From assembly GCA_020137815.1 (NCBI GenBank), contig CM035353.1, positions 3,530,471 through 3,594,470 of the forward strand: 64,000 nucleotides of DNA, given 5' to 3'. This stretch comes from Hormiphora californensis. Taxonomy: Eukaryota > Ctenophora > Tentaculata > Cydippida > Pleurobrachiidae. The position numbers and the translations under genes are program-made. Shown piece by piece: positions 10,393-22,059 of this stretch; positions within the stretch are counted from its first letter, which is position 1; each line of letters starts with the position of its first letter. Under the pieces are notes generated by a model. The model made no database searches. It worked only from the letters and a program-made list of their open reading frames with translations, and was not told the DNA's origin.

Positions 10393-11162
10393 TCAAAGTC
10401 CGTACAAGCAGGCCCTAAACTCTGGGTAGTTGATCTTTCCATCGTTATTCAAATCTGCCTCCTGAAATGTAAATGATAAATGATAATAGTAATTAAGCTA
10501 CAATATAAATGAATCAAATCAACAAAATCGTGTACATAACAGTCGAACCCCGATTTACTTGGATGCTCGGGGTTCCGATGAATCGGGACCCGGCAAAACG
10601 AACTCAATCATATTGAAACATCGAGCAGCTATGATTATTATAGCGGTACATCATTATAATGCATTACGTATGTATCATTTGAAAATGAAAGAAAACAACG
10701 ATTTAGGAGTACAGTCGGACCCCGATTTAGCGGACACCCCGATTTAACGGACAAAACCCTTTCCCCCGAGGATACCGTTAAATCCGACTGTACTAACCTG
10801 GAGAACGAAGACAATGTCATCATGAGGGATCCCAACGTCCGCCTTCGTCATCGCCTCAGCCACCTCATCATGGGTAACCTCACCTGCAATAACTCGCGGT
10901 TTAGTTAATACTGTCATTACCTGTGAATGCAATTGTGTAAGGCGGAATGCATGGTCACCAAATATTCAAAACGATCGTGAGAGATTTTCTCATGAATTAA
11001 TTACATCATATTGTCACAATGTTATTTCATACCGGATCCATCTTCATCGATCAAGTTAAATGCGTCCGAGATATCTTGAGGGTGGTATCTCTCCATTAAA
11101 ATGTCCTCTATGTACGTCATCAGTTCGTCATAATCAACAGTCCCATCACGATCCGTGTCTAC
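10393..11162 (-). CDS. Calmodulin-like EF-hand protein, C-terminal exons
   Basis: Three minus-strand exons join in frame: 11033-11162, 10798-10883 and 10393-10461, all with GT-AG borders. They encode three EF-hand calcium-binding loops: DTDRDGTVDYDE, DEDGSGEVTHDE (split across an intron) and DLNNDGKINYPE. The protein ends FRACLYGL and then a stop. All loops keep Asp/Asn at positions 1, 3 and 5 and Glu at 12, so calcium binding is expected. The layout resembles calmodulin or troponin-C-like proteins, and the segments between loops are not calmodulin itself. Part of the protein is missing: the first exon shown starts inside a loop region right after a CTAG acceptor, and the upstream exon(s) must lie beyond the 24-bp minisatellite, perhaps in the poorly resolved 11700-14200 stretch. 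A pogo-like MITE starts 5 bp inside the intron after exon 10798-10883. Confidence 0.8.
10539..10792. mobile_element. Pogo-like MITE copies inside an EF-hand intron
   Basis: A complete copy spans 10710-10792 (TACAGTCGGACCCCGATTTA to AAATCCGACTGTA). A second partial one starts ACAGTCGAACCCCGATTTA at 10539. The complete copy ends 5 bp from the splice donor at 10796-10797. Confidence 0.7.
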
Positions 11163-11164
11163 CT

Positions 11165-11615
11165 AGATAGATACTAAATGTGAGGAGTGTGAACCTACTA
11201 AATGTGAGGAGTGTGAACCTACTAAATGTGAGGAGTGTGAACCTACTAAATGTGAGGAGTGTGAACCTACTAAATGTGAGGAGTGTGAACCTACTAAATG
11301 TAAGGAGTGTGAACCTACTAAATGTGAGGAGTGTGAACCTACTAAATGTGAGGAGTATGAACCTACTAAATGTGAGGAGTGTGAACCTACTAAATGTGAG
11401 GAGCGTGAACCTACTAAATGTGAGGAGTGTGAACCTACTAAATGTAAGGAGTGTGAACCTACTAAATGTGAGGAGTGTGAACCTACTAAATGTGAGGAGT
11501 GTGAACCTACTATAAATGTGAGGAGTGTGAACCTACTAAATGTGAGGAGTGTGAACCTACTAAATGTGAGGAGTGTGAACTTACTAAATGTGAGGATTGT
11601 GAATTGTGAAACTTT
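11165..11615. repeat. 24-bp minisatellite, about 18 copies
   Basis: The unit is TGAACCTACTAAATGTGAGG plus AGTG. Because 24 is a multiple of three, both strands stay open and give fake repeat proteins. It sits in the intron directly upstream of an EF-hand exon on the minus strand, next to its CTAG acceptor. Confidence 0.95.
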
Positions 11616-12099
11616 TACAAATGTAAGCAATATGAGGAAGTATAAAGTCAATATGTATTATTGACTCCCAACTGGATTGATACAGTTCTATTTTTCAAAG
11701 ACTTATCATTGGCTGCCAGGTGGTATAAGATGTGTAGCCTGACTTTAGTTACTATTGAACTATACAGTTGTCGTCAGCTGGTTCTAGACTGCAAACTTGT
11801 TATATACCCTTTTTAGAGCCCGGCCTTTGTAACTGCAGACTTTTTAAAAGTGATATTCCAAAGTTAAAAATCTGGTATAAATGTAAAAATTTCCAGCATC
11901 ATAAACTTCCGTTCAAAAAGGGAGGATGTCTACTGGGGACAAAGACTTTAAATTTTCAAAATCTTTTTGGGGCTCTTCAATCCAACATACCAAGCATTGA
12001 CCAAAAAAATATGACACAACAAATATAAAATATGACAAAACTAGAGTTTCATCGTTATCGCGATCAAGTTCTAAAAGAGTACAATATTCGAGTGATATC

Positions 12100-14230
12100 C
12101 ACAAATTTCCCCTTTTCACGTGTCTATTTTCAAAAAAAGTTCTTTATTTCTCCTCTTTTCCCCTCCCGGTTGCTTTAACGGGTACCCGAACCAGTGGCAT
12201 TGCTTGCGTTGATTATTATCGTGTTGGGTGGGTCCATGGGGGCGGGTGACAAAAGGCCTTTGGCGGGGGCCTGAAACTGAACAAAGTTTGGTAATGTTGA
12301 AATTTGGGAAAAAACTTACTGTAGTGTTAATTGCTGAAAATTCTGGGAAAATTAGTTTATTCGGGATATGGGGAAAAGGGAGTGGCTGAGAAAAAATTAA
12401 CTCAAATTTTCCGGGGTTTTAAGGGCCCAAACCCAAAAAAAAATTGAAAAAGTTAAAGCATAAAAGTTTTTTTTTAAAAAAAAAGCCCCCAAAAAAGNNN
12501 NNNNNNNNNNNNNNNNNNNNNNNNNNNNNNNNNNNNNNNNNNNNNNNNNNNNNNNNNNNNNNNNNNNNNNNNNNNNNNNNNNNNNNNNNNNNNNNNNTGA
12601 AAAACCCCCTTCAATTTTGACAATTCTCCCCTTATAACTTTTCGGGCAACATGAGACTAAGCCCCTTACAACTTAGTCTTTTAAAACCGTGCCCGTTTTT
12701 CGTTGTTTGGTCCAACTGTGCATTTATTCAAACCCCCCATATTTGCCTTTTTTTTACCCCCCTTTTTCAAATTTTTGGCCGGAACCCTAGTAATTCTTTC
12801 TCCCCCACACAAAATCGGAAAAAAAAAAGGCCCCTCTAAAAAGAGGTATCCCACTTTTCCCTAAGGTCAGAAATAGCCTTTTTCTTTTTGTATAGGAAAG
12901 AGGAAGGGGGGAGAAAAAGGAAAAGAGGGGAAAAAGATGAAGGGAAAAAAAATTAAAAGAGAAAAGAAAAGAGAAAAGCAATTTTCACAGGGGGCCTATT
13001 TATTGGATGTACTGGGGAAAAAGATAAAATGGGAAATCAAAGTAAACTTTGGTTAAAAGAAGGAGTGAAGAGGGACAAGAGAGGAGAGAAGAGAAAAAGA
13101 AGAGAGAAGAGAGGAAAAGAAAGAAAAAAAGGGGGAGAGGAAAAAAGGACAGAAAAAAAAGAAACATTAACACAAGTAAAAAAGTTTGGGTATCTTTTCC
13201 CCCCCCTTGCTTTTCACATGTGTCGCGCCACTCTTACCGCCCTTCCCAACTGCTGACGGTAGTGAAAAAAAACCCCTTCAAAATTGAGCAAGTTACCCAA
13301 AAAACTTTGCGGACAAATGACACATAAGCCCCTTAAAAACATTACTATATCACACGTCCCATTTATCGTTTTTTTCCAACTTGCATTGTATTCAACCCCC
13401 CATATTTGCCTTATTCACCCCTTATTTAATCTTTTTGGGCCGGAACACCTATAACTTCTTTTCATCCCCAACACAAAAATCGGAGAAACAAAATCCCCTC
13501 AAAAAAAGGTTCATCCCCCCTTCCCTAGGCAAAATAGCACTTTTTTCTTTATGTGATAAAGGGGAAGAGGGAGGAAAAAGAAAAAGGGGGGGAAAAAGGG
13601 AAAAAAAGAAGGAAAAGATTTTAAAAAAAAAGGGGGAAAAAAAATGCGTTTCCAGGTTCCTGATTATATTGGGGTGAAGGGAAAATAAAGTACAAAGGGA
13701 ATCTGTGAGAAAATTTGGGGTAATAGAGAGGAGAGGTAGGGAAAAAGGGAAAAAAAAAATGAGGGAGAGAGAGAGATAGGAAAGGGGAAAAATTTTTTTT
13801 CCCCCCCCCCCGGGAAAAAAAAACAAAAAAAAAAAACATTTACACAAGTGAAAAGAGATTTGTGTATCTTCCCTCCCCTATGCTTGTCACATGTGTGCGC
13901 GCCACATCTTACGCGCATTCCAACTGCTGACGGTAGTGAAACACCATTCAAATTATGAGCAAGTTACTCCAATTATAACTTTGCGGACGAACATGACGAC
14001 ATAAGCCCTTAACAACGATTACGTCATATACACACGTGCCCAGTTTATCGTTGTTTTGTCCAACATGTGCATTGTATTCAACCCCCCATATTTGCCTTAT
14101 TCACCCCTTATTTCAAATTCTTGGCCGGAACACCTAGTAACTTCTTGTCATCCACACACACAAAGATCGGAGAAACAAAGGTCCCCTCTAAAAAAAGACC
14201 CACTTAAGGGCCAACTGAAGTTGATATTTC
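12100..14230. repeat. About 0.67-kb tandem repeat in poor-quality sequence, with N gap
   Basis: Markers such as CCCCCCATATTTGCCTT recur at about 12735, 13395 and 14088. A following CACAAARATCGGAGAAACAAA recurs with them, giving at least three units of 660-690 bp. Units nearer the gap have longer homopolymers, so much of the divergence is probably consensus error. The gap is 12498-12597. Basic and Ser/Phe-rich frames here are composition artefacts. Confidence 0.6.
12498..12597. other. Assembly gap (100 N)
   Basis: A run of 100 N's of standard unknown-gap size. The flanks are low quality. Confidence 1.
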
Positions 14231-14234
14231 TCAT

Positions 14235-14705
14235 AGATCAAATCCTTGTGTTTCAGTAACATTATTCCCCTCCAACTGTTGTGAGCCTCAAATTTTACTA
14301 TTTATTAATACATTGTGTTCGCATGGGGTCTCTACAAGCGTGGGCCAGAGGGAGGGGGGCGGGGGCTTGTGGAGCCACATATTCGGGCAGTTATAAGCTC
14401 TCATATATATGGGGGTTACCGGTGCTTAGGGGGCTCCTTTTCTCCATATCTGGGTCTCTTTATTCTCTCCCATCTTATAGATCAATCCTTGTGTTTCAGT
14501 AACATTATTCCCCTCCAACTGTTGTGAGCCTCAAATTTTACTATTTATTACAGTGTGTTTGCATGGGGTCTCTACAAGTGTTGGCCAGAGGGAGGGGGGA
14601 GAGGGCTTGTAGAGCCACATATTCGGGCAGTTATATGGGGGTTACCGGTGCTTAGGGGGCTCCTTTTCTCCATATCTGTGTCTCTTTATTCTCTCCCATC
14701 GGGTA
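14235..14705. repeat. Two tandem monomers upstream of the LINE
   Basis: Copy 1 (about 14235-14478) and copy 2 (about 14479-14703) share AATCCTTGTGTTTCAGTAAC.. GCATGGGGTCTCTACAAG.. GGGGGTTACCGGTGCTTAGG. Copy 2 lacks about 20 bp. They lie about 0.5 kb upstream of the LINE ORF in the same orientation, like the 5' promoter monomers of some L1 elements. That role is inferred. Confidence 0.6.
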
Positions 14706-15208
14706 TCCCCTCTTTCCGCCCTGTCGATATCTTTTCAATACCAAGGAACTTTAACAGAGAACGGGCGCTTTGTCTGGCAGCTAGGGGGATTGAGGATCAG
14801 GGAATGAGGTATAACGGGTCAGGGGGCGCTTTGTCGAGGTCTCGACCAGGGAGGGATTCCTTCGAGTGAATAAGGGAATGTTGGAGCCCAGGGAGAGGGT
14901 GGGGTGGTCCGGGTGTGGGAAATCGTTGCTAATCTAGTCGTATATTGTTCGGGGTCGTCGCTTGTGGGGATCCTGTGTTGGCATATCAAATTAAATGGTC
15001 CGGAGCCTTCAATTTAATATATTAATGCTTTCGATCATTCAGTACCTTCACACATTCACCCGCACAGGATTATTCTGTATGTCACAATAGAAATTCTTCA
15101 CTACTCAACAATCAACCCTGCATACCCATCTTCACCGATCATCAATCTCCTTACTCATCCACACTTCTCATCAAGTCATTCTCTTCATCACCGAGCCCAC
15201 TCACTACC

Positions 15209-18200
15209 ATGAAGTTCCGGCAGCATAATTTGAGACGCATGGAGGTTCCGGCCACGGAGACAAGATTAGCAATAGAATCGGACGAAGAGCTGATTGCCAT
15301 CATAAGCGAACCCCCGGCGAGTAGATCCGCTTTCGGAGGACTAGCTATCTTCAAGGACCCAACGGTAGAGAACCCAAGAGCCTTAATTGTAATGCATCCA
15401 AACAAAGCCCGACAATTCGAGCTGATCGCATCACATTCCACCAGGGACATGGTGACGATTCGTGGGCAAGCAGACGGTATCATAGTAGGATCAATATACT
15501 GGTCCCACTCCAAACCGGAAACTCCCCTAGAATTAGAAAGGACACTCCAATGGGCGGATAACCAGCCCCAGGGACTACTCATTGCAGGGGACATGAACGC
15601 TCACCATGCGGCTTGGGGGCTGGACACAAACAGGAGGGGAACCAAACTGAAGGATGTAATGGATACCTACGGAATGGTAGTGTGCAACGACCACGGAGCC
15701 ATAACCAGAGAGCAAAATGGAGCTAAAACATCCATCGATCTGACGTTCAGCAGCACCAGCCTCCTGCCGGCACTCCACAATTGGGCAGTTACGGATTTAA
15801 ACCATGGCTCTGACCATAATGTGATAAATTTCGAGATACAATCAAAGTCTAAACTCAATAGGAACCAAAAGATGAGCAATAAAACTGAGTACACCCTCAT
15901 GAACAACCAATTAGAGAAGGAACTCTCCTCAACATACTGGCGACCCGCCAGTAACGTGACACAGTTGATCCAAAAGGCAAAGAACCTGACTAACGCGATA
16001 CAGGAGGCAAAGAAGAAAGCTTCATTTGAAATATACATCACGAATAAGCCTCAAAGGGAGTGGTTTACAGCCAGGTTAAGGAGGCTCAGAACATCAGCAC
16101 ACGAGGCTGAACAGGCATGGAAACAAGATAGGGACAATGAATCTCTTAGGAGGGACCTCCAGAGAGCAATGCGAAAGTATCGGAAAGCTCTCAAGAAAAC
16201 CAAAAAAAGAGAATGGAGGAAATTCTGTACCAGTATTGAAGGGAAAAGAGCAAATGAGGTCATCAAGGTGATGTCGAAAAAGAAACCTGATCAAGGCCTC
16301 CCGTCAATGACAGTTAATGGCAGGCCTCTGGGCTCAACATCGGAGAACCTTAACCATATGATGGATGTCCTTATCGGAGGGGAACCATCAGCATCGGGAC
16401 CGGCACCCCCTGAAAGATCTACGTCATCTTGGGAAGAACTGGTAAGGAGCACTAGGCTGGCAGAAACGGTAGTCAACGAGGGAAGATTGAAAATGGCTCT
16501 GGATACAGTAAGAAATCCGAATTCTGCACCGGGACCAGATGGGATATTTTGGAGAGACCTGATCAAGTGCTCTCCGGCACTCAGGGACCCGTTGATAAGT
16601 ATCTTCAGGGACTGCATCAGCTTTGGTGCAATACCCGATGATTGGTGCAAGACCAGGGGCGTCTTTATTCCAAAACCGGGTAGAAACCAGCAAGAACCCA
16701 GGGGGTTCCGTACGATAACGTTAGCAGCCACCCTATTCAAATTGATTGAAAAGTTGATAATACTTCATTTGCAAATCGATCTAGACATTTACAGTAGGGT
16801 TCATCCTCTCCAATTCGGGTTCAAGCCGGGGTCTGGATGTGACCAGGCTCATCACTGTCTCACCACGAAAATAGAGCAGGCCCTAGCAAACAAGGAGATC
16901 GCAGTAGCGATATTCTGCGACATTCGTGGCGCCTTTGACAATGTGAAAAAAGGGAAGCTGATAGAACATTTACAGAGGCATGGGTGCGAGGAGCCATTCC
17001 TAAACATATTTGAGCAGTTCCTAGAAACAAGAACTATATCAATTGAACAAGGGAACGAAACTTCGTCCAGAAAGAACATGCCAGGAGGTGCTCAGGGAAC
17101 TGGTGGAATGCCTCTAAAATGGTCGACAGGTACCACCAGCCTTCTCAATACTGTCAACCAAAAGGAGCACCTACAGGCGCTCGCGGACGATCTGGCGGCA
17201 CTGATCAGGGGGACAGACTTGGACGACATTATGGCAAGGGGACAATGGGTCATAGATAAAATTTCGGAATGGTGTGAAGAGATGGGACTAGAGTTAGAAA
17301 CTTCGAAATCAAAGTACATGATTCTGACCCACAGGAAAGGCATCAACACCAATATGAATCTTTTTTATAAAGGGTGCCCCTTGGAGCGTGTGAGAGAATA
17401 CAAATACTTAGGTGTATGGTATGACCAATCTCTCACATGGGCCACCCACTTCAAAAGAATAGCAGCAGAGGCCAGCAAGGTGGAGGCGATAGCAACTAGG
17501 ATGGTGGGAAGGGAATGGGGGATGACAGAGCAGACGCAGACCTGGCTGTGGACGGCGGTGATGATGTCCAAACTTCTTTACGGCTGCCATATCACTATGC
17601 CAGGGCTGCAGAGGAAAGGGACACTCGAGAAAATACAGAATGTCACATACCAGGCTACAAAAAGAATAGGGAAAACATCTGCCACTGCCCCAAAATACAT
17701 CACCAATGCCATATCCAAACTGGAATCGGTTGAAGGGGCGATGACTCGTAGAGCGATCTGTACGCAAGCCAAAAATCGAACTACGACGTACACTCCTCTG
17801 CGAAAGGGTGAAAACTGGAAAGGTCATGAAACCTTGATAAGAGGTTTCACAAATGAGGCAACAGGCGAACTCAAACTGGATCTGTGCACTCCAAAATTTA
17901 TGGACACTCGGTTCACGGTAATAACACCACCAGATAAGCTGGAGCCAGGGTACGATAGTGAGGGTCTCCACATCTACACCGACGGGTCAATCCAGAAAGG
18001 GGGCAAAGCAGGGAGTGGATGGGTTATATACGAGGAAGGACAAGAAATTCAGACAGGGAAAAGCAGACTGCACCACAGGGCTACAATAGGACAGGCAGAG
18101 GCGAGGGCAATTTGTGGGGCTGCTGAGGACATCATGAGTCTGATCAACGGAAGGCAACTTACATATATGTCTGTGACCATATACACAGACAGCCAGACCG

Positions 18201-18901
18201 TGATCAGACAACTGATGTCCAAACCATACAGGAGCCACACAGTGCTGAAGTTAGCCACCACACTGGATAAGCTCGCTGAGTGGACTCCCGTTACCATCAG
18301 CTACTGCCAGGCACATGTAGGAATCAAAGGGAACGAAAGGGCTGACTCTCTGGCGAAGACGGCGGCATCTATGGAAGCCACGGAAGATGTCGACCACAGA
18401 CTCGCTGTCTCCCAAGTGAAACGGTTAGCGCATGATCTAGGCAAAAAAGTTTCCAGGGAGGGGCTTGATTTCATCAGGAGCCGTCTGAAAACCACCAACA
18501 AACTGATGGGAGAAATCAATGCCTTGATCAATAAAACCACCGAAGAGGAGCTGAAGAAGATGGGTCACGGAAGCCTAAAGAGAGTCAAGAACTTTCTATC
18601 AAATAGGGGGGAGCTCAGAGAGTTCATGCACAGGAGGGGTTTGGCGCAGAGTCCCTCCTGCAGGTTCTGTGAGTTGGAAGGGGAGGACAACGTACACATC
18701 CTCTGTAGCTGCCCCTGCCTAGCTCGGACCAGACTACAGGAGCTAGGAGAGTTCTATATCCCCCCTACCTCAGTAAGACACCTGACGCTCAGGAGCATAG
18801 ACAACTTCTTGGAAAAATGCAACGTTATGTCCGCCCCCTCAGATGACTCGGAACAAAATGCTGACTCAGACTCAGATACAGACTCATCAGAGGATATGTA
18901 A
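15209..18901 (+). mobile_element. Non-LTR retrotransposon (R1/I-like LINE) ORF2, 1230 aa, intact
   Basis: A single uninterrupted frame encodes endonuclease, reverse transcriptase and RNase H, the enzymes for target-primed reverse transcription. Endonuclease (residues 1-210): ISEPP near 32, AGDMNAHH 126-133, SIDLTF 175-180, and catalytic SDH 201-203. Reverse transcriptase (about 430-740): IFCDIRGAFD with Asp571, and ADD at 659-661. RNase H (about 920-1055): Asp925 (YTDGS), Glu964, Asp994 (YTDS), Asp1046 (ERADSLAK). The C-terminus has a Cys-Cys-His-Cys knuckle (CRFC 1151-1154, H1163, CP 1168) and an acidic Ser/Asp tail. The RNase H and N-terminal endonuclease style suit the I/R1 group. Two oddities: the ADD box is preceded by Leu, not Tyr/Phe, and the usual PQG turn reads AQG (628-630). 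It may be recently active or recently dead. No ORF1 is seen. Confidence 0.92.
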
Positions 18902-18904
18902 TTT

Positions 18905-21900
18905 TCTATACATTTCTACTCTCCACTTCGAAGCTCTCTTTTGACCCCCTCTCGTTCCCATTGAACTACGGTCCCGAATACATCTTCATGGCATGCGACA
19001 CTGATCTGAAGTTATCTTCTGATGACCGTTCCTGATACAGCTAACATATACCTCTTGCTCTACAACCCACCATCAAAATTCCATCAAACAAGGCCTGTGC
19101 TACCTCAGAGCGGACCTACACTCGGATAAGATCCATTGACATCCTCAATACACGGCATAATCTAAACCACAGGAATCTCCAACAACCGCTAACCATTCAT
19201 CAACTCCACACGCCTAACGGACTCCAACCCCGTTGCCCGTAATCTCGAGGCTACCGATTGCACCCTCACTACTTCTTATGCTTCTCTCGGGGTGCTGTCT
19301 CTCGGCCAGCTCACGAGATCTATGACTATTATCACTACATATACCTCATAGACTCATTACCTGATACCAACATCCCTCGCTACTTCTAGTAATGCCCTCT
19401 GGATGGTGACTACCTCGACAAAAACCGAGCATAATGCAGCGGTAACTTTCACTGTCACCCTGACTGGATCTACATGTTACAATCTGTGACCTGAGACATC
19501 GACCACACTAAACCCTTCATAACATCAACTACTCCGGATGGATTCCAACCCTGTTGCCCATTATCTTGCGGCTAAAACTGCACCCTCGCTACCTCTAATG
19601 CTTCTCTCTGGATGCTGTCTATCGGCCAGCTTACGGAAACTTCTACTGTTACCTCTCCAACAAGTTTATCAAACACAAACGAAATATTCTCCAAACTTTT
19701 CGTAAATGAAAGATTCCTTCGAGATATGCGTCTCATGACATCTACTGAATCCTCATTCTACCTCATTCCAACCCCACATATATAATACCAACAACGTTCA
19801 CCATGTCCCTCTGCCACTTCCTCATCGATCTCTGGAACACTTAACTGTGGGTTTCATGAGGCCCTGACCTGCTAAAATGCACCCTTCTATATGCTAGTCA
19901 AAATCATACACTCCAGTGTCATTCTCAACATCCGCAAACAACTCAGCAACCCCTTCATAAGCCTCTTGGACTCATCACCTGCTTTCAACAAACCTCGCTA
20001 CCACCCCTCTGAAGTGTCATTCTCAACATCCGCAAACAATTCAGCAAACCCTCCATAAGCCTCTTGGACTCATCACCTGCTTTCAACAAACCTCGCTACC
20101 ACCCCTCTGAAGTGTCATTCTCAACATCCGCAAACAACTCAGCAAACCCTCCTCAAGCCTCTTGGACTCATCACCTGCTTTCAACAAACCTCGCTACCAC
20201 CCCTCTGAAGTGTCATTCTCAACATCCGCAAACAATTCAGCAAACCCTCCATAAGCCTCTTGGACTCATCACCTGCTTTCAACAAACCTCGCTACCACCC
20301 CTCTGAAGTGTCATTCTCAACATCCACAAACAATCCAGCAACCCCTCCACAAGCCCCTTGGACTCATCACCTGCTTTCAACAAACCTCGCTACCACCCCT
20401 CTGAAGTGAGTCTATCTCGACAACAACCGATATGCATGTTACTAGGGTTACTCTCACTGTCGCCCTTGCTGAATTCACACGTCCCAATCTGCTATCCGAG
20501 AGACCGACCACGCGATATCATTACTAACAACACTAATCTCTCTCTCTCTTTCTATCGCGGGAGACCATCAGCTCGTTCCCACCAATATCATTCATTCAGA
20601 CCCTTCAAAAACGAGCTACGGCAAGCTTAACTGTCGGATTTAGAGTGGCCCCTACCATTTAAACTACCTTCTGCTTTGTGCCTGCCCAACCTGGGCACGT
20701 CAGTGCCATTCGGAATAACTTGGTTCAACCCAATACCTCTTTCCCCAAACCTCTCCAACATCTACTAACTAGTCAACATTCCTTCATCCGCCTCATGGAC
20801 CCCAGCTCGACAACAACTGTGATATGCCGTTGCGAATATTGACCCCGCCTCGAGGAACAATCGTATCTTCTTCCCATCCAATACCACAGACCAATGACTG
20901 TACACTGCTACCAGAAACATCATCAACACTCTTACCCCAGACCAACATATGGTTGCCACTGGTAGTCTTCAATTAATCCTCCCATATCGATTTCGGGCAA
21001 TCTGCTGGTATCAGAGAGACCCTTATTAATTAAGCTACCCCTGCAATACGCTTGCCCAACCAGTGCATCTCAGTGTCATTCGTGGATCAACTGATAACCT
21101 CATTCCTCAAACCTCTCCAACATCTGCTAACCATGGTCAATATTCCTTCACCCGCCTCATGGACCCCAACCCCATCCCCGTCACCCATTACATCGCTGCC
21201 GCCACTATCCCTTACTGCTTGAAATGCTTCTCTCGGAACGCTGTCAATTGTGAGTACAGCCAAGGTATGCGAGCTGCCGTCATTACTGCCGGCCCGCGCC
21301 TCGGGAAACAGCCAAATATGCTTTCCTCCCACCCAACACCTAAAACCACTGACCATAGAGTTAGAGATACCTCCTTTCAGCACCTAGAATACCTACTTGG
21401 ATTTTGATTTAGAAAGTCATGGTATCAAGGAATCACCTTACACTGCGGCCCAAGCTGAGACTACTAATTTCTGAGAATAAACAACTCAGTTGAACACTTC
21501 ACAACATCCACTCTTCTGACTCAGACCTCCAGCACATGATTGCAGTAAAGATGCTTGTCTAGAAACTGTCCACTCTACCACCCGGTTCCATATCACATCT
21601 CTAACCTCAGACTTTTGATCTATCCTGACCGATCTCGTTATCCGCATCGAAAATCAACACTGTTAATAAAAATGAAACACCAGCAGTGTAATCCATCTAT
21701 TCATCATATGTCAGCGACTTGGCACCCTGGACGACTATAGGTACGATTACCTTCGCGGACGACACCAAAAGCCACCAAGCCATTACTGGCTTACATTACT
21801 GGCCATTACTGGCTGGAAGACATGAATGCTCTACAAGAAATCTAGAGCACCCCAGGTGAATTGCGGAATGTCAAAATCCGAACTACCGGGAAAGGTTGGA

Positions 21901-21960
21901 ACAGCTGGGAATCTTATCTCTTCGACCGGAGTGGAGATACAGCAAAACAATTGGGGAAAA
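18905..21960. repeat. C-rich repeated sequence downstream of the LINE
   Basis: About 3 kb without a convincing gene. It has a C/T/A bias on this strand. Between 19985 and 20410 a roughly 95-106-bp unit (CTTTCAACAAACCTCGCTACC..) is repeated about five times. Larger diverged repeats occur too: GCTGTCTCTCGGCCAGCTCACG near 19290 and again, diverged, near 19615, and CCTCTCCAACATCTRCTAAC near 20750 and 21113. It is either a very long LINE 3' untranslated region or a neighbouring satellite. Confidence 0.55.
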
Positions 21961-22059
21961 TTTGTTGGGCTTCCCCCCCGTACCGGGGTTCCTTCCGACC
22001 ATCTTTGCCCCGGCATAACAGGATTCAAGGTATTTAAACCAGCACGACACACTGAAACT

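Noticed and set aside
11180-11651. Repeat proteins on both strands over the 24-bp minisatellite
   Set aside because: Open only because the unit is a multiple of three; the region is an intron of the EF-hand gene.
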